Origin: Sabulibacter ruber
GTDB taxonomy: Bacteria; Bacteroidota; Bacteroidia; Cytophagales; Hymenobacteraceae
NCBI RefSeq assembly: GCF_017355955.1
Contig: NZ_JAFFID010000001.1
Location: forward strand, 2,108,001-2,172,000
Direction of reading: 5' to 3'
DNA length: 64,000 nucleotides
The position numbers were made by a program, and so were the translations under genes. Of this stretch, positions 51,876 through 60,693 are shown piece by piece (position 1 is the stretch's first letter; every line of letters starts with the position of its first letter). The notes beneath the pieces are model-generated. The model was not told the DNA's origin and ran no database searches. It saw only the letters and a list, made by a program, of their open reading frames with translations.

Positions 51876-52820
51876 TTATACTCTTTCTTCTCTGATGGAT
51901 TTTAAAATGCGGTCGCCGCCTTTGCTCAGCACCGTTTGGGCCAGTTGCTCGCCCATGGCTTCGGCCTGATCAGAAGGAGAGGTCATTTCCTCCACAATCA
52001 GGCCTTCGCCGTCTAAGCTGATGATTCCGGCTCTCAACGTAAGTTTATCGCCCTCGATAGTTGCCAAAGCGAAGGACGGAATGCTGCAACCGCCTTCCAT
52101 GGTGCGCAGGTAGGCGCGCTCGGCCAGAAGGCAAAGGTGCGTGGGCTTGTGGTCCAGGGCTAATTTCAGGTTGAGTTTGCGCTCCAGCGGCAGGCTTTTG
52201 GCGCACTCAATGGCTACGCTGCCCTGACCGGCGGCCGGCACGAAGGTATCCAGCGGCAGGTGCTGCGCAATCATGTGGTCGTACTGCATGCGGGAAACCC
52301 CGGCATAGGCCAGCAGAATGGCATCGTATTGTCCGTCTTTGAGTTTCTGGATGCGGGTCTGCAGGTTTCCTCTGCACTCAGACGTGATCACGTTGGGGTA
52401 AAACCGCTTCAGCAACGACCGGCGGCGCGTGGAAGACGTACCGATCACTTGTTGCCCCTCTCCCAGTTTGAACAGTGGATCAAAGGAGATGACCACGTCA
52501 TGCACTTTCTCGCGCTCCATGAAGGCCAGCAGTTCCAGGTCATCGGGGATGGTGGACTGCACGTCTTTGGCGCTGTGCACGGCAATGTCAATGGCGCCGT
52601 TTCTGAGGCTTTCTTCCAATTCTTCGGTGAAAACGCCCTTGGCCCCAATTTTATCCAAGGATCTGTCTAAGACGATGTCGCCTTTGGTAGTGATGGTGAT
52701 GATCTCCACTTCCATGCCGTTGGCCCGCAGCGTATCGGCTACGTGATGGGCTTGCCACAGCGCCAGACGGCTGCCGCGGGTGCCTATGCGGATGGGAGAC
52801 GTAGTATCTGTTGTTTCCAT
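51876..52820 (-). CDS. hemC: Hydroxymethylbilane synthase
   Basis: A 314-aa porphobilinogen deaminase, assembling four porphobilinogens into hydroxymethylbilane for heme. The N-terminal IRIGTRGSRLALWQAHHV, VHSAKDVQST, GTSSTRRRSLLKRF and AAGQGSVAIE blocks are typical. The cofactor-binding Cys245 lies in MEGGCSIPSF. Length is normal. It is the second gene after holB, 11 nt downstream. Confidence 0.96.
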   Translation of the reverse strand: METTDTTSPIRIGTRGSRLALWQAHHVADTLRANGMEVEIITITTKGDIVLDRSLDKIGAKGVFTEELEESLRNGAIDIAVHSAKDVQSTIPDDLELLAFMEREKVHDVVISFDPLFKLGEGQQVIGTSSTRRRSLLKRFYPNVITSECRGNLQTRIQKLKDGQYDAILLAYAGVSRMQYDHMIAQHLPLDTFVPAAGQGSVAIECAKSLPLERKLNLKLALDHKPTHLCLLAERAYLRTMEGGCSIPSFALATIEGDKLTLRAGIISLDGEGLIVEEMTSPSDQAEAMGEQLAQTVLSKGGDRILKSIREERV

Positions 52821-52831
52821 TTTCTCTAAAG

Positions 52832-53953
52832 TTAAGCAACCGGCCGGATTAGCTGCGCAATCTGGATGGAGGTATTCAGGAACGTGATTTTGGGGTGCGC
52901 GTTCCGTTCAATGTGGTAATGCGCCTCGTTGAGTTCCTGCGCCAGCTGCGCGCCGTTCCCTTGGTGGATCAGCTTGGCGAACTTCTGCACAAAATCCAAC
53001 TCCGGCGCCGGTAAAAACGTGATTAATTCCTGGTCTACCCCGTACAGCAGCACCTTGCGCAGCAAACCCAGGGCAAACTGCAGGAAGTTCTTCTGGTTCT
53101 CGCGGCCCAGCTTCTGGAAGTCCTCGCTCTGCTCCAGCACGCCGTCAAACTTGTGGTTGTAGCACAGGCGCATCCAACTCAGGAAAAATGTGAAGTAGTC
53201 GGAGGTCATTTCCTGGCTCAGGACCCGGGCCAACTGTAAATTTCCTTCCGCGAGTTGCGCCACCTGGTACGCCCGCTCCTCGTCTACCTGAAACTGCTCC
53301 CGCAGGTATTGGATGACCTCGGCCTCGGTGAAGGCACGCACTTTCACCAGCTGCGTCCGCGACAGAATGGTAGGCATGATCTTGTCTGAGGCGTTGCTCA
53401 CCAACAAAAACACCGTAGCGGCGGGCGGCTCCTCCAGCAATTTCAGGAGGGCATTGGCGGCGCTGGCGTTCATGAGCTCAGGCAACCAGATCACGATCAC
53501 TTTGTATTTGGCCTCAAACGCTTTGAGCGACGTCATGCGCACCAGCTCACGGCTTTCGCCTACCGGAATGGTACCTTGCTTGTTCTCGGCGCCAATGAAC
53601 TGCATCCAGTCGTTGAGGCTTTGGTAGGGACTGTCCGCGAGGAAAGCGCGCCACTGGGCCACAAAGTTCTTGCTCAACGCATCCTGGTCTTTCACTTTGG
53701 TGACGGGCATCACAAAGTTGAGATCCGGGTGTATGCGCTTGCTGATCTTGTTGCAACTGGAGCAAACCCCGCAGGAATCCTGGGGCTGCGGGTCTTCGCA
53801 GTTCAAATATTGGGCATAGGCCAAAGCCAGTGCCAGGTTGGCGCTTCCTTCTGAGCCTAAGAATAACTGAGCATGGGCCACGTGCTGCGACTTCACTGAG
53901 TTCAGCAGCAGTTGCTTGGTTTCCTGATGTCCGTAAATCTGGGAAAACTGCAC
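52832..53953 (-). CDS. holB: DNA polymerase III subunit delta'
   Basis: A 373-aa clamp-loader subunit. The P-loop region is LFLGSEGSANLALALAYA, lacking the usual Lys, as fits a delta' subunit that does not hydrolyse ATP. A zinc-finger-like Cys set (CEDPQPQDSCGVCSSC) follows at about 51-66, and an RTQLVKVRAF sensor region lies near 200. It heads the operon with hemC. Confidence 0.9.
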   Translation of the reverse strand: MQFSQIYGHQETKQLLLNSVKSQHVAHAQLFLGSEGSANLALALAYAQYLNCEDPQPQDSCGVCSSCNKISKRIHPDLNFVMPVTKVKDQDALSKNFVAQWRAFLADSPYQSLNDWMQFIGAENKQGTIPVGESRELVRMTSLKAFEAKYKVIVIWLPELMNASAANALLKLLEEPPAATVFLLVSNASDKIMPTILSRTQLVKVRAFTEAEVIQYLREQFQVDEERAYQVAQLAEGNLQLARVLSQEMTSDYFTFFLSWMRLCYNHKFDGVLEQSEDFQKLGRENQKNFLQFALGLLRKVLLYGVDQELITFLPAPELDFVQKFAKLIHQGNGAQLAQELNEAHYHIERNAHPKITFLNTSIQIAQLIRPVA

Positions 53954-54024
53954 GGGTAAAGGTAAAAGATTCGGGATGTAAGGGCCTGGCCGAGGTATTC
54001 AGGCCAATTCCTCTGTAAAGATAA

Positions 54025-54085
54025 CGGCGGCTCCCCGTTTTTGCTCTATTTTCTGAAAAATAGCCACAAAAAGGAGGAGCCGCCG
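54025..54085 (-). terminator. Terminator containing a GTTTT-family palindrome
   Basis: Outer stem CGGCGGCTCC / GGAGCCGCCG (54025-54034 with 54076-54085) enclosing a family copy at 54035-54074 (CCGTTTTTGCTCTATTTTC then TGAAAAATAGCCACAAAAAGG). It lies 15 nt beyond the stop of the nucleotidyltransferase gene. Confidence 0.65.
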
Positions 54086-54099
54086 CCGAAAGTACTTTT

Positions 54100-55332
54100 T
54101 TATTTAATGGTAGCTGTCTCCGGTTGGGTTTCCCAGCTACGGCTTCGCTTCGTCTCTTCAAAGATGTGGTTGTAAATCTTGCGATCCACATCGGTCACAG
54201 ACAATCCGCGGCGGCTTAGCACCGCTTCGGCCACCTCGTAGAACTTGTTCAGCTTGAAGGTTTCCTGCGCATTCACGCCGCCCCAGGTGAACGATGGAAT
54301 AAAGTTAGGCGGGTAGCCTCCCCCAAACACATTGGACCCCACGCCCACTACCGTGCCGGTGTTGAACATGGTATTGATGCCGCTCTTGGCGTGATCGGCC
54401 ATGATGAGGCCGCAGAACTGCAGCCCCGTGTCCACCATTTTCTCCTGGGCGTGGCTGTAGAGTTTCACGTTGGCGTAGTTGTTCTTGAGGTTGGAGGTAT
54501 TAGTATCGGCCCCGAAGTTGCACCACTCCCCTACTACCGAGTTGCCCATGAACCCGTCATGGCCTTTGTTGGAATACCCGAAGAACACGCAGTTACTGAT
54601 CTCGCCGCCCACTTTGCAGAACGGCCCAATGGTCACGTCGCCGCGCATCTTGCCGCCCATGTTGATGATGCTTTCATCGCAAAGCGCAAACGGCCCCCGG
54701 ATCACGGTTCCTTCCTGCACCTGGGTGTTTTTCCCGATGTAAATGGGTCCGCTCTCGGCATTCAGAATAGCGGCTTTGAACGAGGCCCCTTCCTCAATGA
54801 AGATGTCCTGCGCGTTATACACCACCGTGTGCGGGTCTGAAACAGGCTGGCTCACCCGACCTTTGGTCACCAGTTTGAAGTCCTCGCGGATCTGCGGACC
54901 GTTCTGCTTGAAGATATCCCACAACTGCCGGATCACCGTGTGCGCCGGTACTTCTATCCGGGCCTTTTGAGAAGTATTGTGCTGATACAGCTCGGCAACG
55001 GTTCTGAACTCCAGGCTATCGGCGTTCAGGGCTATCAGCAGGCTGTCATAGTACAGGGGCTGACCCACGGGCAATTGCCGGATGGTCTCCAGCAACTCGG
55101 GCGTGGGGCAAATGGCTCCGTTAATGTACAGGTTCTTGCCGCCATCAATGTGCTGCCCAAATTTCTCCTGCAGATACCCTTCTGCCAGGTAAGAAACCAA
55201 CTCACCGGAAAGAAGACGCCATTTCTCGGCAATGGTCATGATCCCGATCCTGATCTCGGCCACCGGCCGGGTAAAGGTAAGCGGCAACAGGTTGGCCCGC
55301 AGGGTGGGGTCGTCGAAGAGGATAATGTTCAT
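54100..55332 (-). CDS. GlmU-like putative sugar nucleotidyltransferase
   Basis: A 410-aa protein with an N-terminal nucleotidyltransferase-like domain (about 1-180, starting with MNIILFDDPTLRANLLPLTF) and a C-terminal left-handed beta-helix (hexapeptide repeats from about 190, including NAESGPIYIGKNTQVQEG and MRGDVTIGPFCKVGG). It resembles GlmU but the canonical LAAGxGTRM loop is absent; instead LRANLLPLTFTRPVAE stands there. This is a known Bacteroidota clade annotated as putative sugar nucleotidyl transferase; its sugar is unknown. L31 type B lies directly upstream on the same strand, separated by a terminator. Confidence 0.88.
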   Translation of the reverse strand: MNIILFDDPTLRANLLPLTFTRPVAEIRIGIMTIAEKWRLLSGELVSYLAEGYLQEKFGQHIDGGKNLYINGAICPTPELLETIRQLPVGQPLYYDSLLIALNADSLEFRTVAELYQHNTSQKARIEVPAHTVIRQLWDIFKQNGPQIREDFKLVTKGRVSQPVSDPHTVVYNAQDIFIEEGASFKAAILNAESGPIYIGKNTQVQEGTVIRGPFALCDESIINMGGKMRGDVTIGPFCKVGGEISNCVFFGYSNKGHDGFMGNSVVGEWCNFGADTNTSNLKNNYANVKLYSHAQEKMVDTGLQFCGLIMADHAKSGINTMFNTGTVVGVGSNVFGGGYPPNFIPSFTWGGVNAQETFKLNKFYEVAEAVLSRRGLSVTDVDRKIYNHIFEETKRSRSWETQPETATIK

Positions 55333-55349
55333 AGGGTGGAAAATGAAAA

Positions 55350-55377
55350 AAGTCTCCCTGAAAACTCAGGAAGACTT
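55350..55377 (-). terminator. Intrinsic terminator after rpmE2
   Basis: Stem of 11 pairs with one mismatch (AAGTCT and CCTGA against TCAGG and AGACTT), loop AAAC, T-rich on the minus strand. Confidence 0.75.
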
Positions 55378-55402
55378 CTATACGGCTAACCGTGAAATTA
55401 GC

Positions 55403-55645
55403 TTATTTCTTGTAACGCTGCTTGAACTTGTCAATACGTCCGGCAGTATCCACGTAGATGTTTTTACCGGTGTAGAATGGGTGCGAAGCAGAAGAAACCT
55501 CCACCTTGATAACTGGATACGTTTTACCGTCTTCCATGGTGATGGTTTCATTTGAGTTCATAGTTGAACGCGTGATGAATTTGAAATCGCTGGAAGTATC
55601 TTGGAAAACTACTTCTCTGTATTCAGGATGGATGTCCTTTTTCAT
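55403..55645 (-). CDS. rpmE2: Type B 50S ribosomal protein L31
   Basis: An 80-aa L31 without the zinc-binding Cys motif, so the zinc-independent type B form. It starts [18 protein letters not shown], the family signature, and ends in the [11 protein letters not shown] basic tail. Type B copies let a cell lower its zinc use. No zinc-type rpmE is seen here; whether another exists in the genome is unknown. Confidence 0.95.
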   Translation of the reverse strand: MKKDIHPEYREVVFQDTSSDFKFITRSTMNSNETITMEDGKTYPVIKVEVSSASHPFYTGKNIYVDTAGRIDKFKQRYKK

Positions 55646-55684
55646 TATTCTATATTTTAACTACGGATTTCTGGAATAGGACTG

Positions 55685-55715
55685 CAAAATTAAGGCATTT
55701 GCTTCAGAATTAAAA
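55685..55715 (-). promoter_or_regulatory. Promoter of rpmE2
   Basis: On the minus strand TAATTTTG (55692-55685), the TAnnTTTG -7 box, with TTTT at the -33 position after a 19-nt spacer. The start codon is about 40 nt downstream. Confidence 0.6.
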
Positions 55716-55757
55716 CCTTTGCCTCAAAAATATTTTACGATTTAGGGTGAGGCAGCG

Positions 55758-55785
55758 TTGCCTAGCTGGTTTATTGATAATTTCG
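55758..55785 (+). promoter_or_regulatory. Possible promoter of the phosphoribosyltransferase gene
   Basis: TTG at 55758-55760, 17-nt spacer, TAATTTCG at 55778-55785 (one base off TAnnTTTG), 30 nt before the start codon at 55815. Confidence 0.4.
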
Positions 55786-55814
55786 GTAAATTGGCCCGGA
55801 AACAGCAACACCCC

Positions 55815-56324
55815 ATGGTCTTAACAACAGAGAACCGCATCCTGGATCATCATCAGATTCTTCAGAAAATCAAGCGCATGGCGTTTGAAATCTATGAACG
55901 AAACTTTGAGGAAAAGCAACTGGTGCTGGCCGGTATCCACGAGAACGGCTACTTCCTGGCCCAAACCCTGGCCCGTGAGCTACAGGAAATCTCCCCGCTG
56001 CAGGTTCAGTTAGCGGGGGTTTCTCTGCATAAAACCGAACCCCTCACCCACGACATCCAGATAGAGCCTGCCCTTTCTTCTTTGGCTAATACGCCGGTGG
56101 TACTAGTAGACGACGTGCTGAATACCGGTAAAACCCTGGCGTACACCTTGCGCGAGTTCCTGGACAAAGGCTGCAAAAAGCTGGAGATCGCCACGCTGAT
56201 CAACCGCCACCATCCGCAGTATCCTATCTCAGCCACCTACACCGGCTACTCCCTGGCAACCACCTTGCATGAGCATATCAGGGTGGTGTGGAGTGGAGAA
56301 GAATGGAATGCTTATCTGCTTTAG
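55815..56324 (+). CDS. Phosphoribosyltransferase (PyrR-like)
   Basis: A 169-aa type I phosphoribosyltransferase. The PRPP loop VVLVDDVLNTGKTLAYTL (acidic pair and TGKT) is clear at about 93-110, and LVLAGIHENGYFLAQTL is the hood/GIxxxG segment. PyrR proteins regulate pyrimidine operons and/or have uracil PRTase activity; the small hood fits this group, but no pyr operon or PyrR-binding leader is seen nearby. Start at MVLTTENRIL (55815), as the upstream frame begins with TTG and is atypical. Confidence 0.86.
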   Translation: MVLTTENRILDHHQILQKIKRMAFEIYERNFEEKQLVLAGIHENGYFLAQTLARELQEISPLQVQLAGVSLHKTEPLTHDIQIEPALSSLANTPVVLVDDVLNTGKTLAYTLREFLDKGCKKLEIATLINRHHPQYPISATYTGYSLATTLHEHIRVVWSGEEWNAYLL

Positions 56325-56355
56325 GGCTCATTTTGTAGAAATAGCCCTGAAACGC
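56321..56355. repeat. GTTTT palindrome family copy overlapping a stop codon
   Basis: TTTAGGGCTCATTTTG then TAGAAATAGCCCTGAAACG; AGGGCT pairs with AGCCCT. The left end contains the stop codon of the phosphoribosyltransferase gene. Confidence 0.65.
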
Positions 56356-56766
56356 TTTTTGCGGAGAGATGCTCTTGTGGTCTGCTGATGCTAGCGGTTT
56401 GCCGCTTGTCTATGGATTCATGGGCGGCTCTTTGCATAGGTAGCGGTATGCGCTCACGGCCGCGAGGCCCCGTCTTCCCGCCTCGCGCTGTACCAGCTTC
56501 CTTTGCTCCTTTCAGTCGCAATGCCTGTCGGCACCGGAACCTGCTAAGGCGCTCAACGGAAAGACTGGAATAAGAGAAAGTTGCAGAGGCATTGATAGTT
56601 TCCTTCCATGGTTCAAGTCTGTGACTTGGACCTACCATAATGGCAGTTTGTAACTGCCGTGAGACGCTAGCTTCTTGAATTTTGCCTGACTTACCAAAAC
56701 GAACCTAAAAACAGAGGCCTCAGAAAGAATGACTTCCTGAGGCCTCTGTTTTAGCTGATCCTTCGT
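56325..56766. repeat. REP-like intergenic region (442 bp)
   Basis: No gene is supported. Hairpins: CGCGAGGC/GCCTCGCG (56461-56487), GTTCAAGTC-TGT-GACTTGGAC (56611-56631) and GGCAGTT-TGT-AACTGCC (56642-56658). CATGGTTCAAGTC joined to TGTGACTTGGAC (56607-56631) is an exact 25-nt match to 49741-49765, so this is a second copy of the double-hairpin element seen there. Confidence 0.75.
56708..56752 (-). terminator. Intrinsic terminator of the mla operon
   Basis: 16-bp stem AAAACAGAGGCCTCAG / CTGAGGCCTCTGTTTT (56708-56723 with 56737-56752), 15 nt behind the mlaD stop. Confidence 0.9.
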
Positions 56767-57867
56767 TTATTCAGCTGTATTAGCGGTATCTGCAGGGGCT
56801 TGCAACGTGGTTGATTTGTTTGCAGGCTGCTTTTTCTGGTTCTGCTTTTCCTCTAATTTCTGAAGCCGTTCCTGGCGCTCTTGTTCGCGTTCCTTTTGGC
56901 GGGCATCACGTTTGGCTTTGCGGCGGAAGAAACCGTTGAGCAGAATGCTGTGCTGCAGGCTCTCTAGGGTAGCATCCAATTTATCGGTGCCGGCTTCCAG
57001 GTTCTGCATGGTGAGTTGCAGGTCCAGGGCAAAGTCCTGATCGTTCAGCAGCACGCCCACGGCGTTGTTGTTATTGTTGAGCTTGTCGGTGGTTCGGTTC
57101 AGTTTGCCGGTCATCTCGTTTGCGGTAGCCATTACCTGCTCCAGTTGCGTCATGGTGGCTCTCAGGCGGTTGAAGGTAACTGTATCGGTGAGGATTTCAT
57201 CGGCAAGGCCGCCTTCTGTGTTCAGCTTGTTGGAGAACTGGGCCAGGGCCTGGCTGGCGCGCATACTGGTGGCCGAGGTTTTCTGCAGGTTAGCCAGAAT
57301 AGCCTGGAAATTCTGGGCCAGTTGGTCATCGGTGAGCAGAGCCCCGGCAAGACCTTCCCCGTTGGCCAGACCTGAGCTAAGCTTTTTGAAATCGGTGGTG
57401 ATGGCTACCAGGTTCTTGTTGTTTTCCTGGAAGGTGGCCATCATATCCTCGGTGCTCAGCTGCTTTTCGGTCCCTAATCGTTCTCCGGCTTGTATCACGG
57501 GCATCTGGGGAGTTCCGCCGTAAATAACAATGGCCTTGTTCCCGATCAAACTCTCGGAGCCAATGCGGGCCTTGGCGTCTTTGCGGATATATTTCTGCGA
57601 TTCCTCGGTAATGTCCATGGTAACGGCCACTTCTGAAGGTCCCTCAAAAGCAATACTCTTCACCACACCTACCCGCACCCCGGAGAAGAGCACTTGGTTT
57701 CCTGTTTTCAAACCAGTCACGTCATCGAAAATGGCAGTCACCTGAATGGTTTTGGTGAACCGTTTCTGCTGGCCTCCTAAGATAAAGATGCCGGCCACCA
57801 GGATCACCAGCGCCAAAAACACGAATACTCCAACAACAACGGCTCGTTTGTTTTCTGCTGCACTCAT
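56767..57867 (-). CDS. mlaD: MCE-domain lipid transport protein MlaD
   Basis: A 366-aa substrate-binding subunit of the Mla phospholipid transporter. A single N-terminal membrane helix (about 9-29) is followed by the MCE domain (about 38-115: VTAIFDDVTGLKTGNQV...GVRVGVVKSI), a long helical/coiled region (about 150-305) and a charged KEREQERQERLQKLEEK tail to the end. It starts immediately after the mlaF stop with no gap. It should form the periplasmic hexameric ring that carries lipids between membranes. Confidence 0.92.
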   Translation of the reverse strand: MSAAENKRAVVVGVFVFLALVILVAGIFILGGQQKRFTKTIQVTAIFDDVTGLKTGNQVLFSGVRVGVVKSIAFEGPSEVAVTMDITEESQKYIRKDAKARIGSESLIGNKAIVIYGGTPQMPVIQAGERLGTEKQLSTEDMMATFQENNKNLVAITTDFKKLSSGLANGEGLAGALLTDDQLAQNFQAILANLQKTSATSMRASQALAQFSNKLNTEGGLADEILTDTVTFNRLRATMTQLEQVMATANEMTGKLNRTTDKLNNNNNAVGVLLNDQDFALDLQLTMQNLEAGTDKLDATLESLQHSILLNGFFRRKAKRDARQKEREQERQERLQKLEEKQNQKKQPANKSTTLQAPADTANTAE

Positions 57868-58641
57868 TTAGTCTATGAAATTGTAATCATGAAATAGTTT
57901 CACCCGCTCATCATCTGTGTTGAAGACTTCTTCAAAGGTTCCCTGCCGGCGGAATTTACCGTCCAGGAGCATCACCACGCGGTCGCCCACGGTTTTGGCA
58001 CAGGTGAGGTCATGGGTGATGATGATAGAGGAAGTATTGAAACGGGCCTGCACCTCGTTGATCAGGTTATTGATATCAATACAGGTAATGGGGTCCAGAC
58101 CGGCGGTAGGCTCATCGTACAGCATGATCTCGGGCTGCAGAATTAAGGTACGGGCAATGCCAATCCGTTTCCGCTGCCCGCCGGATAGCTCTGACGGCAT
58201 CTGGTTGATGGTTTGGGAAAGCCCCACGGCATCCAGCACAATCTCCACCATGCGGTCTACCTCGGCCCGGGTCATATCACGGCGGTTGCGCACCAGCGGG
58301 AACTCCAGGTTCTTCCGGATGGTCATGCTGTCATACAGGGCGCTGTTCTGGAAAGAGAAGCCGATTTTCAGGCGCAGCTGGTCCAGTTCCCGGCCTTTCA
58401 GCTTGGGCACCTCCTGCCCCAGCACGTTCACCGTACCGGTATCGGGCTTAAGCAAACCGGAGATAATCTTGATCAACACTGATTTCCCGGTCCCCGATTT
58501 GCCCAGCACCACCAGGTTCTCGCCTTTGTACAGATCCAGGTCCACGCCCCGCAACACATCCAGGTCACCGAAGGATTTCTCCAGTCCTCTGATGTTGATG
58601 ACGCAGTTACTTCTATCTATAACGGGTTTTGTCTCCTTCAT
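57868..58641 (-). CDS. mlaF: ABC transporter ATP-binding protein MlaF
   Basis: A 257-aa ATPase with Walker A GKSGTGKS (47-54), signature LSGGQRKRIGIAR, Walker B MLYDEPTAGLDP and switch His in IITHDL. It powers MlaE/MlaD lipid transport. Gene order permease-ATPase-MCE protein, with gaps of 11 and 0 nt, is that of a compact mla operon lacking mlaB and mlaC in this window. Confidence 0.95.
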   Translation of the reverse strand: MKETKPVIDRSNCVINIRGLEKSFGDLDVLRGVDLDLYKGENLVVLGKSGTGKSVLIKIISGLLKPDTGTVNVLGQEVPKLKGRELDQLRLKIGFSFQNSALYDSMTIRKNLEFPLVRNRRDMTRAEVDRMVEIVLDAVGLSQTINQMPSELSGGQRKRIGIARTLILQPEIMLYDEPTAGLDPITCIDINNLINEVQARFNTSSIIITHDLTCAKTVGDRVVMLLDGKFRRQGTFEEVFNTDDERVKLFHDYNFID

Positions 58642-58652
58642 CGCGTAAATTC

Positions 58653-59471
58653 TTAAAGGTAACGGAGCGCCGTGATCACCTGCAGAGACAGCAACTCTTC
58701 AATAAACACCAAAAACATAGCTGTTACTACGGAAGAATTGGCCGCTTTGCCTACCCCCTCGGTTCCTTTTGAAGAATGATAGCCCTTGTAGCATCCTACC
58801 ACGCCAATGGTAAACCCAAACAAAGCCGATTTGGTCACGGAGGAGAAAATATCCAGGAACACGATGGCGTCAAACACCTGGGTGAAGTAAGTGGTAAACG
58901 TGGTTCCCTCGTTGGCGTTCACGTTCAGGAACGCCCCCAGCAGAGCCAGCAACGTGGTATACATCATGAGGGCCGGAATCATGAAAGTGGTAGCCAGAAT
59001 GCGGCTGACCACCAGAAACTTAAACGGGTTGGTAGCCGATACCTCCATGGCCTCAATCTGCTCGGTCACCTTCATGGAGCCCAACTCAGCCCCGATCATG
59101 GACCCGATGCGGCCCGCGCCTATCAAGGCCGTTACCAGCGGAGCCAGGGCACGCACAATGGCGATGGACACCAGCGAAGGCAGCCAGGAGGTGGCCCCAA
59201 ACTCGGCCAGCGAAGGCCGCGACTGGTTCATGAACACTATCCCAATGATAAACCCGGTAAGGGAAATGAGCGGGAGCGACTTTACGCCAATCTCAAAGCA
59301 CTGCCTGATGATCTCTTTGAACTCATAGGGCGGCATGAACACCTCCCGGAAAAAACGGCCGATAAACGAAGCGATATTCTGCAGCTCCATGAACACGCCG
59401 TCTAATCTTTTGGAGATTACCTGCGTCCGGGCCCTTTTTACCGGCTTTTCGTCACCATTATGGAATTTCAT
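58653..59471 (-). CDS. mlaE: Mla ABC transporter permease MlaE
   Basis: A 272-aa permease with about five membrane helices and the MlaE family blocks LISLTGFIIGIVF, LAPLVTALIGAGRIGSMIGAELGSM (cytosolic coupling helix) and GCYKGYHSSKGTEGVGKA. It starts the operon, 549 bp from the next gene. Bacteroidota Mla systems are thought to keep outer-membrane lipid asymmetry; the direction of transport is not settled in this phylum. Confidence 0.93.
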   Translation of the reverse strand: MKFHNGDEKPVKRARTQVISKRLDGVFMELQNIASFIGRFFREVFMPPYEFKEIIRQCFEIGVKSLPLISLTGFIIGIVFMNQSRPSLAEFGATSWLPSLVSIAIVRALAPLVTALIGAGRIGSMIGAELGSMKVTEQIEAMEVSATNPFKFLVVSRILATTFMIPALMMYTTLLALLGAFLNVNANEGTTFTTYFTQVFDAIVFLDIFSSVTKSALFGFTIGVVGCYKGYHSSKGTEGVGKAANSSVVTAMFLVFIEELLSLQVITALRYL

Positions 59472-60020
59472 CTAGTATCTTAATTTCTTCATCGGCACCT
59501 AAATTTACAGTTCTTAGTATGCCAGGTATGCATAGCCGGAAACCATACTACGCTGCTACAATAAGGCAGGATACACGCAGGTACCTGTCTCCTAACGCTC
59601 TATGCTCAGGTTCATTTTGTTCTGACAAAGCAGAACCAAACTCTCACAAGCCCTCTTCTGCGACCAAACATCACGTATGTTTTGGAGCTATTTTCCTTGA
59701 AAGAGGCTAAAAACCCGGAAACTGCGCAAAAACAAGCATGTTGCCCTTGCCGCCTCCCCGTGGTTTTCTCAGAGAAGCCCTGAAAGCAGCGCAAAATTAC
59801 ATCAAAAAGCCTGATGACCTATTAAAAACGTAGCGGAGTTGTCTCCCTCCCCAGAAATAACCGCACGGCTTGCTCCGGAAAAAGAAGGACACAATCCTGA
59901 ATCGGTTCTCTTATAAAACCTACTGAAGCTCAGATAAAGCAAATTTTAGGGTTAAACTCACCTTTGAACTGCCGTTGCGCCGTAGTATCATTGCCGGTCC
60001 TTACTATCTTACTTTATACT
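59472..60020. other. 549-bp divergent intergenic region
   Basis: Lies between mlaE and rdgB. A TAAATTTA box on the minus strand near 59510 is a weak promoter for mlaE. A trace of the GTTTT family (TTTTCCTTGAAAGAGGC then TAAAAACC) lies at 59690-59718. No ORF of 60 codons or more has family support. Confidence 0.5.
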
Positions 60021-60617
60021 ATGAAAATCTGCTTTGCCTCTAACAACGTCCATAAACTACTGGAAATCCAGCAACTGCTGGGGCCTCCGTTTGAAGTGGT
60101 GAGCCTGGAAGCTCTGGGCTGCACCGAGGAACTTGCCGAAGACCAGGACACCCTGGAAGGCAACGCCCTGCAGAAAGCGTCTTACGTGTGGCAGAAATAC
60201 CGTGTAATGTGCTTCGCCGATGACACCGGCCTGGAGGTGGAAGCCCTGGGCAACGAACCCGGCGTTTACTCTGCCCGCTACGCCGGCCCGCAGCGTGATA
60301 ACCAGGCCAACATGCAGAAGGTTTTGGAGAAGCTGCAGGGCCAGACCAACCGCAAGGCCCGGTTCCGGACCTCTATTGCGTTGATTCTGGAGGAAGGCGA
60401 GCAGCACCTGTTTGACGGCATTGTGGAAGGTCATATTATTGAGGCCCCGCGCGGCGAGAAAGGCTTTGGCTATGACCCCATCTTTGTGCCCGAGGGGCAG
60501 GACCGTACTTTCGCCGAGATGGAGAGCCAGGAGAAAAACCAGATCAGCCACCGCGGCCGGGCCGTTCAGCAACTGGTTTCCTTTCTGCAACACCGTTACG
60601 TGCAAACCGGTACCTGA
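60021..60617 (+). CDS. rdgB: Non-canonical purine NTP pyrophosphatase (RdgB/HAM1)
   Basis: A 198-aa enzyme that removes ITP, dITP and XTP from nucleotide pools. The N-terminal MKICFASNNVHK (SxNxxK) and CFADDTGLEVEALGNEPGVYSARYAG block, GYDPIF and SHRGRA are all present. Start at the internal ATG (60021) so that the SNNxxK motif is at the N-terminus as in the family. Length is normal. Confidence 0.96.
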   Translation: MKICFASNNVHKLLEIQQLLGPPFEVVSLEALGCTEELAEDQDTLEGNALQKASYVWQKYRVMCFADDTGLEVEALGNEPGVYSARYAGPQRDNQANMQKVLEKLQGQTNRKARFRTSIALILEEGEQHLFDGIVEGHIIEAPRGEKGFGYDPIFVPEGQDRTFAEMESQEKNQISHRGRAVQQLVSFLQHRYVQTGT

Positions 60618-60662
60618 GCAAATTCTTTTGAATAGGTGTTAGGCAACATGCATACAATTGGC

Positions 60663-60670
60663 TAATTTTG
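60663..60670 (+). promoter_or_regulatory. -7 box of udk
   Basis: TAATTTTG followed by CACCCC, a typical Bacteroidota -7 box, about 24 nt upstream of the udk start. No clear TTTG at -33. Confidence 0.5.
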
Positions 60671-60693
60671 CACCCCGTAAACCATACGCATTT

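Noticed and set aside
56321..56638. A 105-codon minus-strand ORF in the gap before mlaD
   Set aside because: Arg-rich translation of REP-like hairpins with no start signal; it overlaps the phosphoribosyltransferase stop.
59519..59710. A 63-codon plus-strand ORF in the mlaE-rdgB gap
   Set aside because: No ribosome site, no domain, unusual composition.
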